Part shown: positions 43,751 to 52,359 of the stretch, one piece after another | Position numbering within the stretch: the first letter of the stretch is position 1 | How the letters are laid out: the number at the start of each line of letters is the position of its first letter | Source of the DNA: Pseudogemmobacter sp044142105 | GTDB lineage: Bacteria; Pseudomonadota; Alphaproteobacteria; Rhodobacterales; Rhodobacteraceae | Assembly (NCBI RefSeq): GCF_044142105.1 | Contig: NZ_JBGTYM010000009.1 | Coordinates: 62,001 to 126,000, forward strand | Direction of reading: 5' to 3' | Length of the DNA stretch: 64,000 bases | Translations under genes and position numbers: made by a program | The notes under the pieces: generated by a model | Database searches by the model: none | What the model saw: the letters and a program-made list of their open reading frames with translations, nothing else | Told to the model about the DNA's origin: nothing

Positions 43751-43881
43751 AATGACCCGTTGTTGTTGCGCTTTCAATCGCATGAGGGTTAACCATTGCA
43801 CAAGGGCGGGACACAAAGCATTGGAGAAAGCCGGTTTCGTTGCTAAGAAGCAGGGAACCGGCACCCGGAAGGAGTTCAGGA

Positions 43882-44886
43882 ATGCGGCTGGCATGCCCGA
43901 ATTGCGATGCCAAGTACGAGGTGCCGGATGACGCGATCCCCGAGGCCGGGCGCGATGTCCAGTGTTCGAACTGTGGCCACACCTGGTTCCAGCTTCACCC
44001 GGCTGCCGAAGAGGCGGCCGAGGCCGAGGCCGATCTCTATGGCGATGACCTGTCGCCCGAGCCCGAACTTACCGCTCCTGCACCCGTGTCGGCATCGGCG
44101 CCGGTGGCCGGTCCTGCTGCGTCAACGCCCCTCAGCGATGCCGATCTGAATGCGGCTCTGGCCGCTGCCCTGGCCGATCCAGCCCCGGTTTCGCCTGCAC
44201 CACCCGCACCGCCTGCGGCAGCCGCACCGGCCTTCTTCCCCGAAGAGGAGGAAGACGAGGCTTCCGCCCCCCCGCCCCCCGCCGCTCCGCCGCGCCGCGA
44301 GTTGGACGATGCGGTGCTGAACGTGCTGCGGGAAGAGGCCGAGCGCGAGGCCGAGGCCCGCCGTGCCGAAGCCCGGCACGAGGCGCAGCGCGCCGAGACC
44401 CGCCGCGCCGATGCCGAAGAACAGATGCAGATCCAGCCCGACCTGGGCATGGATGACGCCCCGGTGGCAGGTGCGGCTCTGACCCCGACACAGCGCCGCC
44501 TGGCGATGCTCAAGGGCGAGGATCCCGACGCCCCGCCGCCCGAGCCGCCCCGGCCCGCCGCCCGCCGCGACCTATTGCCCGATGTCGAAGAGATCAACTC
44601 GACGCTGCAACCGGGCGACGATGGTCCTGATCCCGATGCGATGGTCGATCAACTGCCAGACCTGACCCGGGGAGGTTCCGGCTTCCGCACCGGTTTCCTG
44701 CTGATGATCTTCCTTTTGATCGTCGCGGCGGTGGTCTATGTCGCAGCTCCAAGCCTTTCGGCCGCCATACCGGCGCTTGAGGCCCCGCTTGCGGCCTATG
44801 TCACCTTTGTCGACGGGCTGCGGACCTGGCTTGACGGGGTGATGAATCAGGCGACCCGGGCGCTGACTGGCCCAGCGGCCGAATAG
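43882..44886 (+). CDS. zinc-ribbon (MJ0042-type) membrane protein
   Basis: 334 residues from ATG 43882 (GGAGTTCAGG upstream). N-terminal four-Cys ribbon: CPNC at 5-8 and CSNC at 28-31. Then a long Ala/Pro/Glu-rich, probably disordered linker with an acidic coiled stretch (REEAEREAEARRAEARHEAQ), and a membrane segment near residue 275 (GFRTGFLLMIFLLIVAAVVY). The DNA-or-protein-binding role of the ribbon is not known. Divergent from ftsEX. Confidence 0.85.
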   Translation: MRLACPNCDAKYEVPDDAIPEAGRDVQCSNCGHTWFQLHPAAEEAAEAEADLYGDDLSPEPELTAPAPVSASAPVAGPAASTPLSDADLNAALAAALADPAPVSPAPPAPPAAAAPAFFPEEEEDEASAPPPPAAPPRRELDDAVLNVLREEAEREAEARRAEARHEAQRAETRRADAEEQMQIQPDLGMDDAPVAGAALTPTQRRLAMLKGEDPDAPPPEPPRPAARRDLLPDVEEINSTLQPGDDGPDPDAMVDQLPDLTRGGSGFRTGFLLMIFLLIVAAVVYVAAPSLSAAIPALEAPLAAYVTFVDGLRTWLDGVMNQATRALTGPAAE

Positions 44887-44922
44887 GCCCCGCCCGGCCT
44901 CTGCCGTCTTGCCAAACCTTCG

Positions 44923-47391
44923 CTAGAAGAAGTCCAGCAGCCGCTTGAGGTAATCCAGCTCTTCGGTGGGGCGCTGTGCCTCGCCCGACCGGCGGCGCAG
45001 TTCTTCAAGCAGGTCTTGCGCCCGCTTGTCGGGGTCGTTCTGAACCATGTTCTGATCCGATCCGATCCGGGCGGAATCCCCGGGTTCCCGGCCCAGCGGG
45101 TCCTTGCCATTGGGATCGGCGCGGCCGGCCTCTTGCGTGCCGCCGTTCTTTTCGCCCTCTTGTCGCTGCTCCTCGGCCAGGGCATCGCCGAAATCCTTCA
45201 TTCCGTCGCGCATGGCTTCCAAGGCATCGGCCTGATGGTCCAGCGCGCCATCGAGATCGCCCTCTTCCAGCGACTTCTCGGCCTGGCGCATCGCCTCTTC
45301 GGCGCTGCCCAGCTTGTCGCGGCCCGATTCGCCTTTTTCCGTGCCATCGCCCGGCAGCTGGCCGTCCTGCAACTGGCCAAGGCGGTCGCGCAATTCCTGC
45401 TGGCGATCGGCCAGCTCGCCCGGGTCCTGCCCCGGCTGTTCGCCATTGCGGCCCTTCTGCATGTCGCGATAGGCGTCGTCCGACAGGTCCTGCTGGTCGC
45501 GCAGCGTATCGCCCAGTTCCTGCATCGACTGTTCGCCCGGGCTGCCCTGCCCCTTGCCGCCCTGGCCCTGGGTGACCTGCATGTTCTCCATCAGCTGGCG
45601 CAGCTGTTCCATCAGCGCCATCGCCTCGGCGGTCTTGCCCTCTTCCATCAGGCGCTGGATCTCGTCCAGCATCTGCTGCAGCTGGTCGCCGGTGATTTCC
45701 TGGCCCTCGCCCGATTGCGGCATGCCTTCGGGGTTGCGCTGCGCCTCTTCGGCAAGTTCGCGCGTGTAGTCGCGCATCGCCTGCTGCATGTCCTTCATCA
45801 GTTCCTGGATTTCCTCGGGCGAGGCACCGTTCTTGATCGCCTCCTGCAGCCGGTCCTGCGCGCGCTGCAGCCGGTCCAGGGCCGAATTCAGATCGCCCGT
45901 CTCGAAGATCAGGGCGATCTGCCACAGTTCCTCGGCCACCTCGTCGCGCTTTTCGGTCGTGATCGGCCCGGCCAGCTTGTCAAGGTCGCGCACCAGGACC
46001 CGCAGCCGCCGCACCGCGGATTCCGACCGCGACAGGTCTTCGGGCCGGTAGAGCATGGCCTTCAGGATCTCGGTGGCGCGGGTCAGGTTGCTGCGGTTCC
46101 ACAGGATGTCGCGGCGCATCTCGACCACCGCCGCCGCCATCGGGTCGAAGAAGCGCAATCCGGGCAAGGTCACGGCATAGGGCGCGGCGCTGCCCGACTG
46201 GCCGGGTGCATCCGACACTTCGAACAGCATCGTCACCGGCATGTTGGCGAGGATCGACTTCGACACGTCATCGACCAGCAGTTCGGTGAAGTCGGCGCGG
46301 CTGCCCTTGACCGGCATCGGCAGGTCGAGCACCACCGGCGCGATCGGCTCGGGGTCGACGGCAAGGCCGTGGTCACGGGTCACCTTGGCCAGATCGAGGC
46401 TGATCGTCACCCGCCCGCCGGTCACGCCGTAATCGTCGCTGGCCTTGAAATTCTGCTTGAAGCGGCCATCCGCCTCGCGTCCTATCTCGCCCGAAACCTC
46501 AACAGCGGGAAGCCCGTCGGGCAGCGCGGTGATCTGCCATTCGCGCCCACCCGGGCCGGTGATCGCCAGCTTGCCCGACTGGCTGATCACAAGATCCGTC
46601 ACGCCGGGCGTGCCCTGCGGAAGCGCGGTCTCGCCCGGCGCGGGCGGCGGGGCGACCTGGGCGACGGTCTGCTCGACCGTCACGCCGGTCTCGCCATAGG
46701 ACCGGATCTGGAGGCGGGTGCCGACGGGAACTTCAAAGGATTCGGCGGTGATCTCGTTCAGATAGAGCGTGGGCTTGCCGGTATAGGCGGGCGGCTGCGC
46801 CCAGCCTTCCCAGACCGGGCCGCCGGGCATGGCCTCGGCTGGGCCGGGGGCGATGCCCGCAACCTCGGTCACGCGCCACAGGCTGCCGAACAGGGCCGCC
46901 ATCACCGCAGCGGTCAGCGCGACATAGCGAAGGGAATAGGGGTCGCGGCTCGACAGCCGCAGGTCGGGCGAAACGGGCCTGGCCTCGGCGGCGCGGCGGG
47001 CCATGCGGGCCCGATGCACCTGCCAGACGCCCTGTGCCCCGGCATCCTCTTGGCCAATCGCCATCGCGTCCTGAAGCGCAGCGATCGGTCGGCCCGGCAT
47101 GGTGGCGTCCAGCCGCGCCAGCGCCTCGGCCTGGGTCGGCCTGCGGAAGCGCATCAGCCCCCAGACCACGGCGGCCAGCGCCGCAAGCCCGGTGACGCCC
47201 GCGCCGATTTGCGTCCAAAGCAGCGGACCAAGCTCATGCACGCCAAAGGCCGCGGCAGAAAAGGCCAGCAGAAGGATCGTCCACAAGGGCCAGAAGGCAC
47301 GGCACAAACGTTCGGCCCAAAGGCCAAGCTGCGTCAGCCGCCGGGCAAGGGCGAGACGTTCAAGGGCCTTGTCCGGGGTGTCTGCGGCCAT
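44923..47391 (-). CDS. DUF4175-family large membrane protein
   Basis: 822 residues from ATG 47391 (ATG 47406 adds 5). Two or three N-terminal membrane helices (TILLLAFSAAAFGVHELG; IGAGVTGLAALAAVVWGLM; YVALTAAVMAALFGSLW), a large periplasmic-like beta region, then from about residue 560 a Gln/Met/Glu-rich coiled tail (MLDEIQRLMEEGKTAEAMA) and a low-complexity Gly/Gln/Asp segment. Known as TIGR02302/DUF4175 in alphaproteobacteria; function not established. It lies just downstream of lysA. Confidence 0.82.
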   Translation of the reverse strand: MAADTPDKALERLALARRLTQLGLWAERLCRAFWPLWTILLLAFSAAAFGVHELGPLLWTQIGAGVTGLAALAAVVWGLMRFRRPTQAEALARLDATMPGRPIAALQDAMAIGQEDAGAQGVWQVHRARMARRAAEARPVSPDLRLSSRDPYSLRYVALTAAVMAALFGSLWRVTEVAGIAPGPAEAMPGGPVWEGWAQPPAYTGKPTLYLNEITAESFEVPVGTRLQIRSYGETGVTVEQTVAQVAPPPAPGETALPQGTPGVTDLVISQSGKLAITGPGGREWQITALPDGLPAVEVSGEIGREADGRFKQNFKASDDYGVTGGRVTISLDLAKVTRDHGLAVDPEPIAPVVLDLPMPVKGSRADFTELLVDDVSKSILANMPVTMLFEVSDAPGQSGSAAPYAVTLPGLRFFDPMAAAVVEMRRDILWNRSNLTRATEILKAMLYRPEDLSRSESAVRRLRVLVRDLDKLAGPITTEKRDEVAEELWQIALIFETGDLNSALDRLQRAQDRLQEAIKNGASPEEIQELMKDMQQAMRDYTRELAEEAQRNPEGMPQSGEGQEITGDQLQQMLDEIQRLMEEGKTAEAMALMEQLRQLMENMQVTQGQGGKGQGSPGEQSMQELGDTLRDQQDLSDDAYRDMQKGRNGEQPGQDPGELADRQQELRDRLGQLQDGQLPGDGTEKGESGRDKLGSAEEAMRQAEKSLEEGDLDGALDHQADALEAMRDGMKDFGDALAEEQRQEGEKNGGTQEAGRADPNGKDPLGREPGDSARIGSDQNMVQNDPDKRAQDLLEELRRRSGEAQRPTEELDYLKRLLDFF

Positions 47392-47418
47392 CCGGCTCTC
47401 CCGCAAGGGCTGCGCAAG

Positions 47419-48687
47419 TCACAGCCAGGGTGGAAGTCTATCGCGGGAAAGGATTTCGTCAAAGGTCGGCCTTTCCCGAATGACGGCATAGTGATCCCCA
47501 TGGACCAGCACTTCGGGAATAAGAGGCCGCGAATTGTATTCGCTGGCCATCACCGCGCCATAGGCCCCGGCGCTGCGGAAGGCGACAAGGTCGCCCTCGC
47601 CCAGCCCCGCTGCCATTTCGCGGCCGCGTGCGAAAGTGTCGCCCGTCTCGCAGACCGGGCCGACCACGTCGAAGGTCTGGGTCGCGGTGCCGGGGGCAGG
47701 TTCGGTCACCGGCAGGATGTCGTGATGCGCGTCATACATGGACGGGCGCACCAGATCGTTCATCGCAGCATCGAGGATCAGGAAATCCCGCCCCTCGCCC
47801 TGCTTGAGATAGATTACGGAAGCAACCATCAGACCGGAATTGCCGGAGATCAGGCGGCCCGGCTCGATCTCGATCTCGCAGCCCAGATCACCCAGGATGC
47901 GCTGGATCATCGCGCCATATTCCACGGGCAGGGGCGGCGCCTCGTTCGAGCGGGTGTAGGGAATCCCAAGCCCGCCGCCCAGATCCAGCCGTTCGATCTG
48001 GTGGCCATCTTCGCGCAGCGCCAGCGTCAGCTCGCGCACCTTCTGGAAGGCGGCCTCGAAGGGGGCAAGCTCGGTCAACTGGCTGCCGATATGCACGTCG
48101 ACGCCAATGACCTGAAGCCCCGGCAGGCGGGCGGCCTCAGCATAGACGGCGCGGGCCTTGGCAATGGGGATGCCGAACTTGTTCTCGGACTTGCCGGTCG
48201 CGATCTTGGCATGGGTCTTGGCGTCGACATCGGGGTTCACCCGCAGGGCGATGGGGGCCTTGGTGCCAAGCGCGGTGGCGATCTCGGAAATCGCCCGCAG
48301 CTCGGGTTCCGATTCGACGTTGAACTGGCGGATGCCCCCTTCCAGCGCCGCGCGGATTTCCGCGCGCGTCTTGCCGACGCCGGAAAAGACGATGCGAGTG
48401 CCGGGTACGCCCGCCGCCTTGGCGCGGAGATATTCTCCCAAGGACACCACATCCATCCCGGCGCCCAGATCGCCCAGCGTCTTCAGCACCGCAACGTTCG
48501 ACAGCGACTTGATCGCGAAGCAGACGAGATGGGGCAGGGGCGACAGCGCCTCGGTGAACAGGCGGAAATGCCGGGTCAGCGTGGCGGTGGAATAGACATA
48601 GAAGGGGGTGCCGACCTTGGCTGCGATCTCGGGGATGGCCACGTCCTCGGCATGAAGAATGCCGTTGCGGTAGAGGAAATGGTCCAT
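47419..48687 (-). CDS. lysA: diaminopimelate decarboxylase
   Basis: 422 residues. PLP lysine in LVCFAIKSLSNVAVL near residue 58; LDLGGGLGIPYTRS phosphate loop; EIEPGRLISGNSG; catalytic Cys in GPVCETGDTFA. Decarboxylates meso-diaminopimelate to L-lysine. Upstream come two small lipoproteins and argH in the same direction. Confidence 0.96.
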   Translation of the reverse strand: MDHFLYRNGILHAEDVAIPEIAAKVGTPFYVYSTATLTRHFRLFTEALSPLPHLVCFAIKSLSNVAVLKTLGDLGAGMDVVSLGEYLRAKAAGVPGTRIVFSGVGKTRAEIRAALEGGIRQFNVESEPELRAISEIATALGTKAPIALRVNPDVDAKTHAKIATGKSENKFGIPIAKARAVYAEAARLPGLQVIGVDVHIGSQLTELAPFEAAFQKVRELTLALREDGHQIERLDLGGGLGIPYTRSNEAPPLPVEYGAMIQRILGDLGCEIEIEPGRLISGNSGLMVASVIYLKQGEGRDFLILDAAMNDLVRPSMYDAHHDILPVTEPAPGTATQTFDVVGPVCETGDTFARGREMAAGLGEGDLVAFRSAGAYGAVMASEYNSRPLIPEVLVHGDHYAVIRERPTFDEILSRDRLPPWL

Positions 48688-48828
48688 GGTCTTTCCTTTG
48701 CGGGCGCCTTTGCGTCGGCAGGGGTATAGACCCGCTGCCGCGCTGCTGCAAAGTACCGATTTCTTCGAGGAAATCGGGCCGAAGACTTGGAATACTGTGC
48801 CGCGGAGTTTTGAAAACCCCGCCCGCGC

Positions 48829-48981
48829 TCAGCTTCCGACGATGCCGACCGAGGCCTTGCCCTCGATGGTGACGCCGGGCTGGGTGGAGGATTGGCTGGG
48901 GGCCACGGGGGTGCCGTCGGCGCCGCAAGCGGCAAGGACGGGAAGGGAAAGCAGAACGAAGGTCACGCGCAGAAGCATCAT
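48829..48981 (-). CDS. small lipoprotein between argH and lysA (LptM-like candidate)
   Basis: 50 residues from ATG 48981. Signal MMLLRVTFVLLSLPVLAAC with lipobox LAAC, then CGADGTPVAPSQSS and a short tail ending in VGIVGS. The Cys-Gly-x-x-Gly-x-Pro start after the lipid Cys and the position beside lysA recall the LptM/YifL group of tiny lipoproteins (in E. coli encoded near dapF). The ribosome site GAGG overlaps the stop of the next lipoprotein. Similarity is short, so the identity is a hypothesis. Confidence 0.7.
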   Translation of the reverse strand: MMLLRVTFVLLSLPVLAACGADGTPVAPSQSSTQPGVTIEGKASVGIVGS

Positions 48982-48988
48982 CTATACC

Positions 48989-49117
48989 TCAAAACGACAG
49001 GGAAAGCTCTGACCCGCCATCCTCACCCAAGCCGACCGTCATCCCCGCATTCGGCGAAGGGTCGGAACAGGCCGCCAGCAGCAAGGCCAGCGCAAGAAGA
49101 GCGGGTCTCAGCGTCAT
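48989..49117 (-). CDS. small lipoprotein 2 upstream of the first
   Basis: 42 residues from ATG 49117. Signal MTLRPALLALALLLAACSDP with lipobox LAAC, then a short Gly/Ser-rich tail ending LSLSF. Only 7 bases separate its stop from the start of the other lipoprotein, so they are likely co-translated. It starts 31 bases after argH. Too short for database-style family assignment by eye. Confidence 0.65.
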   Translation of the reverse strand: MTLRPALLALALLLAACSDPSPNAGMTVGLGEDGGSELSLSF

Positions 49118-49148
49118 ACCGCCCTGATGCCCCAGCCGAAACCGCGCG

Positions 49149-50552
49149 TCACGTCACGATTTCTTTCCAACGTGCAATCTGCGCCCGCACCTGCGCAGGC
49201 GCCGTACCGCCATAGCTCTGGCGCGAGTTGACCGAATTCTCGACCCCCAACACCGCATAGACCGACTGGTTGATGCCGGAATGGATCGAATTCATCTCGG
49301 CCATCGAAAGGTCGGGCAGGTCGCAGCCTTTCTTCTCGGCCAGCGCGACCAGCGATCCGGTCACATGATGCGCCTCGCGGAAGGGCAGGCCCAGTTCGCG
49401 CACCAGCCAGTCGGCCAGATCGGTGGCGGTCGAGAACCCGCTGGCGGCGGCGGCCTTCAGCACCTCGCGGTTGGCGGTCATGTCGCCGACCATGCCGGTC
49501 ATCGCGGCCAGGCCCAGCATCAGGCTGTCGGCCGCGTCGAAGACCTGTTCCTTGTCTTCCTGCATGTCCTTGGAATAGGTCAGCGGCAGGCCCTTCATCA
49601 CCGTGAACAGCGCTACCGTCGCGCCCAGGATGCGGCCGATCTTGGCCCGCAGCAGTTCCGCCGCATCGGGGTTCTTCTTCTGCGGCATGATGCTGGAGCC
49701 GGTCGTCCATTTGTCCGAGAGGCGCACGAAGCGGAACTGCGCCGATGACCAGATCACCAGCTCTTCGGCGAAACGCGACAGGTGCATGGCGCAGATCGAG
49801 GCGGCAGACAGGAATTCCAGCGCGAAATCGCGGTCGGAAACCGAATCAAGGCTGTTCGCGGTCGGCCGGTCGAAGCCCAAGGCCGCCGCCGTCATGTGCC
49901 GGTCGATCGGGAAGCCGGTGCCGGCCAGCGCCGCCGCGCCCAGCGGGCATTCGTTCATCCGCTTGCGCGCATCTTCAAAGCGCGCGCGGTCGCGGGCGAA
50001 CATTTCCACATAGGCCAGCATGTGATGGCCCCAGGTCACCGGCTGGGCGGTCTGCAGATGGGTGAAGCCCGGCATCACCCATTCGGCGCCGGCTTCGGCC
50101 TGCGCGACGAAGGCCCGGATCAGCGCCGTCAGGCCGGAAATCGCCGCATCGCATTGATCGCGCACCCAAAGCCGGAAATCCACTGCGACCTGGTCATTGC
50201 GGCTCCGCGCCGTATGCAGCCGCTTGCCCGCCTCGCCCGCGATCTCGGTCAACCGGCTTTCGATGTTGAGATGGATATCCTCCAGCTCGACCCGGAACGG
50301 GAACTGGCCCGCCTCGATCTCTGACAAGACCGTGAGCAGCCCTTCCCCGATGGCTTCGGCGTCTTTACTGCTAAGGATGCCCGTTGCCGCCAACATGGCA
50401 GCATGGGCGCGCGAACCTGCGATATCCTGCGCGTATAGCCGCTTGTCGAACCCGATCGAGGCATTGATCGCCTGCATGATCGCGTCCGGCCCCTCGGCGA
50501 AACGCCCGCCCCACATCTGGTTGGCGGCCTGGGTCTTGGGGTCAGCGGTCAT
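49149..50552 (-). CDS. argH: argininosuccinate lyase
   Basis: 467 residues, last step of arginine synthesis. Fumarase-fold signature GSSIMPQKKNPDAAE near residue 280, plus SRNDQVAVDFRLWVRD. Starts ATG 50552 and is divergent from the TlpA-like gene. It heads an apparent argH-lipoproteins-lysA cluster. Confidence 0.97.
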   Translation of the reverse strand: MTADPKTQAANQMWGGRFAEGPDAIMQAINASIGFDKRLYAQDIAGSRAHAAMLAATGILSSKDAEAIGEGLLTVLSEIEAGQFPFRVELEDIHLNIESRLTEIAGEAGKRLHTARSRNDQVAVDFRLWVRDQCDAAISGLTALIRAFVAQAEAGAEWVMPGFTHLQTAQPVTWGHHMLAYVEMFARDRARFEDARKRMNECPLGAAALAGTGFPIDRHMTAAALGFDRPTANSLDSVSDRDFALEFLSAASICAMHLSRFAEELVIWSSAQFRFVRLSDKWTTGSSIMPQKKNPDAAELLRAKIGRILGATVALFTVMKGLPLTYSKDMQEDKEQVFDAADSLMLGLAAMTGMVGDMTANREVLKAAAASGFSTATDLADWLVRELGLPFREAHHVTGSLVALAEKKGCDLPDLSMAEMNSIHSGINQSVYAVLGVENSVNSRQSYGGTAPAQVRAQIARWKEIVT

Positions 50553-50577
50553 GGGGATGCCTGTCGGAGGAAGTTTC

Positions 50578-51117
50578 GTGCGTCTGGTTCATGCGGTGCT
50601 TTATACGGCCTTGGCTTTCGGCGCAAATATGGGCCATGCGCAGGACGTGTCGGCCCTGCTGACCGGCGACATGAAGAAACTGACGTTGTCGGAACCCGCA
50701 GACCTGCCCGCCGCCGATCTGGTGACGCTGGAGGACAAGCCCGCCTCGCTGGCCGACTATCGGGGCCAATGGGTGGTGCTGAACTTCTGGGCGACCTGGT
50801 GCGCGCCCTGCCGGGCCGAGATGCCCTCGCTCGACGCACTCGCGGGGTCGATGCCCGGGCTGGCCGTCGTGCCGGTGGCGACGGGCCGCAACGCGCCCGA
50901 GGCGATCAGCCGGTTTTATGACGAGCTGGGCGTGAAGCACCTGCCGATCCTGCGCGATCCAAAGTCGGCCTTGTCGCGCCAGATGGGCATTGCGGGCCTG
51001 CCGGTGACGGTGATCCTGAACCCCGAAGGGCAAGAGGTTGGCCGACTGATCGGCGATGCCGATTGGAACGCGCCTGAAGCCCGGGCCGTCCTTGAGGCGC
51101 TGATGGCCGGCGGCTGA
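50578..51117 (+). CDS. TlpA-like thiol:disulfide protein
   Basis: 179 residues from GTG 50578, seven bases after CGGAGG. Signal/anchor VRLVHAVLYTALAFGANMGH-like, then a thioredoxin domain with WCAPC in NFWATWCAPCRAEMP near residue 75 and the cis-Pro in GIAGLPVTVILN. Periplasmic reductase, probably for cytochrome c maturation or other thiols. In-frame ATG codons further upstream overlap argH and lack a ribosome site. Confidence 0.9.
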   Translation: MRLVHAVLYTALAFGANMGHAQDVSALLTGDMKKLTLSEPADLPAADLVTLEDKPASLADYRGQWVVLNFWATWCAPCRAEMPSLDALAGSMPGLAVVPVATGRNAPEAISRFYDELGVKHLPILRDPKSALSRQMGIAGLPVTVILNPEGQEVGRLIGDADWNAPEARAVLEALMAGG

Positions 51118-51120
51118 CCG

Positions 51121-51149
51121 GCGCATGCCCTTGGACAGAGGGCACGCGC
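51121..51149. terminator. hairpin between the TlpA-like gene and xth
   Basis: Eleven-pair stem (GCGCATGCCCT with AGGGCACGCGC, one mismatch) and a 7-nt loop, lying three bases after the TlpA-like stop and convergent with xth. A second overlapping GCGCAG/CTGCGC stem (51146-51163) is mutually exclusive. No T run, so the terminator call is weak. Confidence 0.4.
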
Positions 51150-51165
51150 AGGCCACTCTGCGCGC

Positions 51166-51954
51166 CTACAGATCGAAACTCGCAAAGACTGGCGCATGGT
51201 CGCTGGGTTGTTCCCAGCCGCGCGCATTGCGCAGGATGCGGCTGCCATGGGCGGCACTGGAAATGTCGGGCGTGGCCCAGATATGGTCCAACCTGCGGCC
51301 CTTGTCGGCGGCGTCCCAATCGGCGGCGCGATAGGACCACCAACTGTAGAGCAGGCCGGACGGAATATCCTGACGGGTGATGTCGACCCAGCGCCCCGCA
51401 TCCTGCGCCGCGCCGAGATGTTCGACCTCGATCGGCGTGTGGCTGACGATCTTCAACAATTGCTTGTGTGACCACACGTCATCCTCGCGCGGGGCGATGT
51501 TCAGATCGCCGACCAGAATGGCCTTTTGCGGCGCATCGGCGTGAAAGGCGTCGCGCATCTCGGTCAGGAAATCGAGCTTCTGGCCGAATTTCACATTCTC
51601 GTTGCGGTCGGGAATGTCGCCCCCGGCGGGGACGTAGAAATTGTGGATCGTGACGCCATTCTCAAGTCGCGCCGCGACATGGCGGGCATGACCGAGCTTG
51701 GCATAGTCGCGGTCGCCGGCATCCTCGATTGGCAATTTCGACAGGATCGCCACGCCATTATAGCCCTTCTGCCCGCGCGCCACCATGTGGCGGTAACCCA
51801 AGGCGGCAAAGCCCTCGCTCGGGAACTTGTCGAGCGGTGTCTTGATCTCTTGCAGGCACAGGATGTCGGGCGCTTCTTCGGAAAGAAGCTTCTGCACGAT
51901 GGGCTCACGCAGGCGGATCGAGTTGATGTTCCAGGTGGCGATGGTGAAGGGCAT
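51166..51954 (-). CDS. xthA: exodeoxyribonuclease III
   Basis: 262 residues. AP-endonuclease motifs: WNINSIRLRE, LCLQEIKTPLDKFP, GDLNIAPREDDVWS, RLDHIWATP and SDHAPVFASF. Cleaves abasic sites and 3' blocking groups in base-excision repair. ATG 51954. Confidence 0.95.
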   Translation of the reverse strand: MPFTIATWNINSIRLREPIVQKLLSEEAPDILCLQEIKTPLDKFPSEGFAALGYRHMVARGQKGYNGVAILSKLPIEDAGDRDYAKLGHARHVAARLENGVTIHNFYVPAGGDIPDRNENVKFGQKLDFLTEMRDAFHADAPQKAILVGDLNIAPREDDVWSHKQLLKIVSHTPIEVEHLGAAQDAGRWVDITRQDIPSGLLYSWWSYRAADWDAADKGRRLDHIWATPDISSAAHGSRILRNARGWEQPSDHAPVFASFDL

Positions 51955-52008
51955 GGTCGGCCTGCGCGTCGGGGAGGGGGAAGGACGACCCTAGGCAAGC
52001 CGGCGACA

Positions 52009-52066
52009 AAAAGAAAGCCCGGGCGGAACCCAAAGCCCGGGCCGAAGTCCAACAGGGAGGTAAATC
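52009..52066 (-). ncRNA. candidate sRNA B (distal copy of a tandem pair)
   Basis: Minus strand: a TATGAT -10-like hexamer (52078-52073), predicted start near 52066, then the block CCTCCCTGTTGGAC (52060-52047) and an intrinsic terminator GCCCGGGC (52042-52035) with GCCCGGGC (52024-52017) and a TTTCTTTTTG tail. About 58 nt. The 14-base block is identical in unit A. No open frame. An antisense-SD-like CCUCCC lies just before the terminator, as expected for an RNA that could block ribosome sites. Confidence 0.6.
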
Positions 52067-52184
52067 TTGTTTATCATACTCTGGCCGGCTTCTCGCCGAT
52101 TGCCGCACCCGCGATCGTTCAAAAACCGAGAGCATGGCTTTTTCGTCACAACCCGGGATTGAGCCGCCGTGGCGCCAACAGAAC

Positions 52185-52246
52185 AAAAAAAGGCCGGGCG
52201 CGTTGCCCGGCCAGTCCAACAGGGAGGAAGCCGTGTCATGACCCCG
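52185..52246 (-). ncRNA. candidate sRNA A in the 3' region of the cenR-like gene
   Basis: Minus strand: CCTCCCTGTTGGAC (52227-52214), then an 8-bp stem GGCCGGGC (52212-52205) with GCCCGGCC (52199-52192) around loop AACGC and seven T (52191-52185). It lies 114 bases after the response-regulator stop, so it may be the end of that mRNA, a processed 3' UTR RNA or an independent transcript from a TTGACG-like -35 at 52275-52270. From memory, R. sphaeroides SorX is processed from the 3' UTR of the matching regulator gene; homology is not checked. Confidence 0.62.
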
Positions 52247-52265
52247 ACACGACAAGGGGAACTCT

Positions 52266-52291
52266 ACACCGTCAATCTGGCCTTACGGTGT
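52266..52291. promoter_or_regulatory. 7-bp inverted repeat before sRNA A
   Basis: ACACCGT (52266-52272) and ACGGTGT (52285-52291) with a 12-nt spacer. On the minus strand the left arm overlaps the candidate -35 TTGACG, so it may be an operator or a weak hairpin after the regulator gene. Confidence 0.4.
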
Positions 52292-52359
52292 TAATACCGC
52301 GTGAATCTGGCGGCAATTGGACCTTTGGCTGACATCCGGCAGGCGATTGCCCGCGCGAT

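Noticed and set aside
45016..48729. 1237-codon open frame on the plus strand opposite DUF4175 and lysA
   Set aside because: It covers two well-supported minus-strand genes including lysA with its catalytic motifs. Composition is His/Arg/Gln-rich, typical of a shadow frame.
52237..52293. 18-codon plus-strand open frame (MTPTRQGELYTVNLALRC) after AGGGAGG
   Set aside because: Ribosome-site spacing is acceptable, but the same AGGGAGG recurs at 52054 without an ATG, and both copies abut minus-strand terminators. The minus-strand RNA reading explains both copies.
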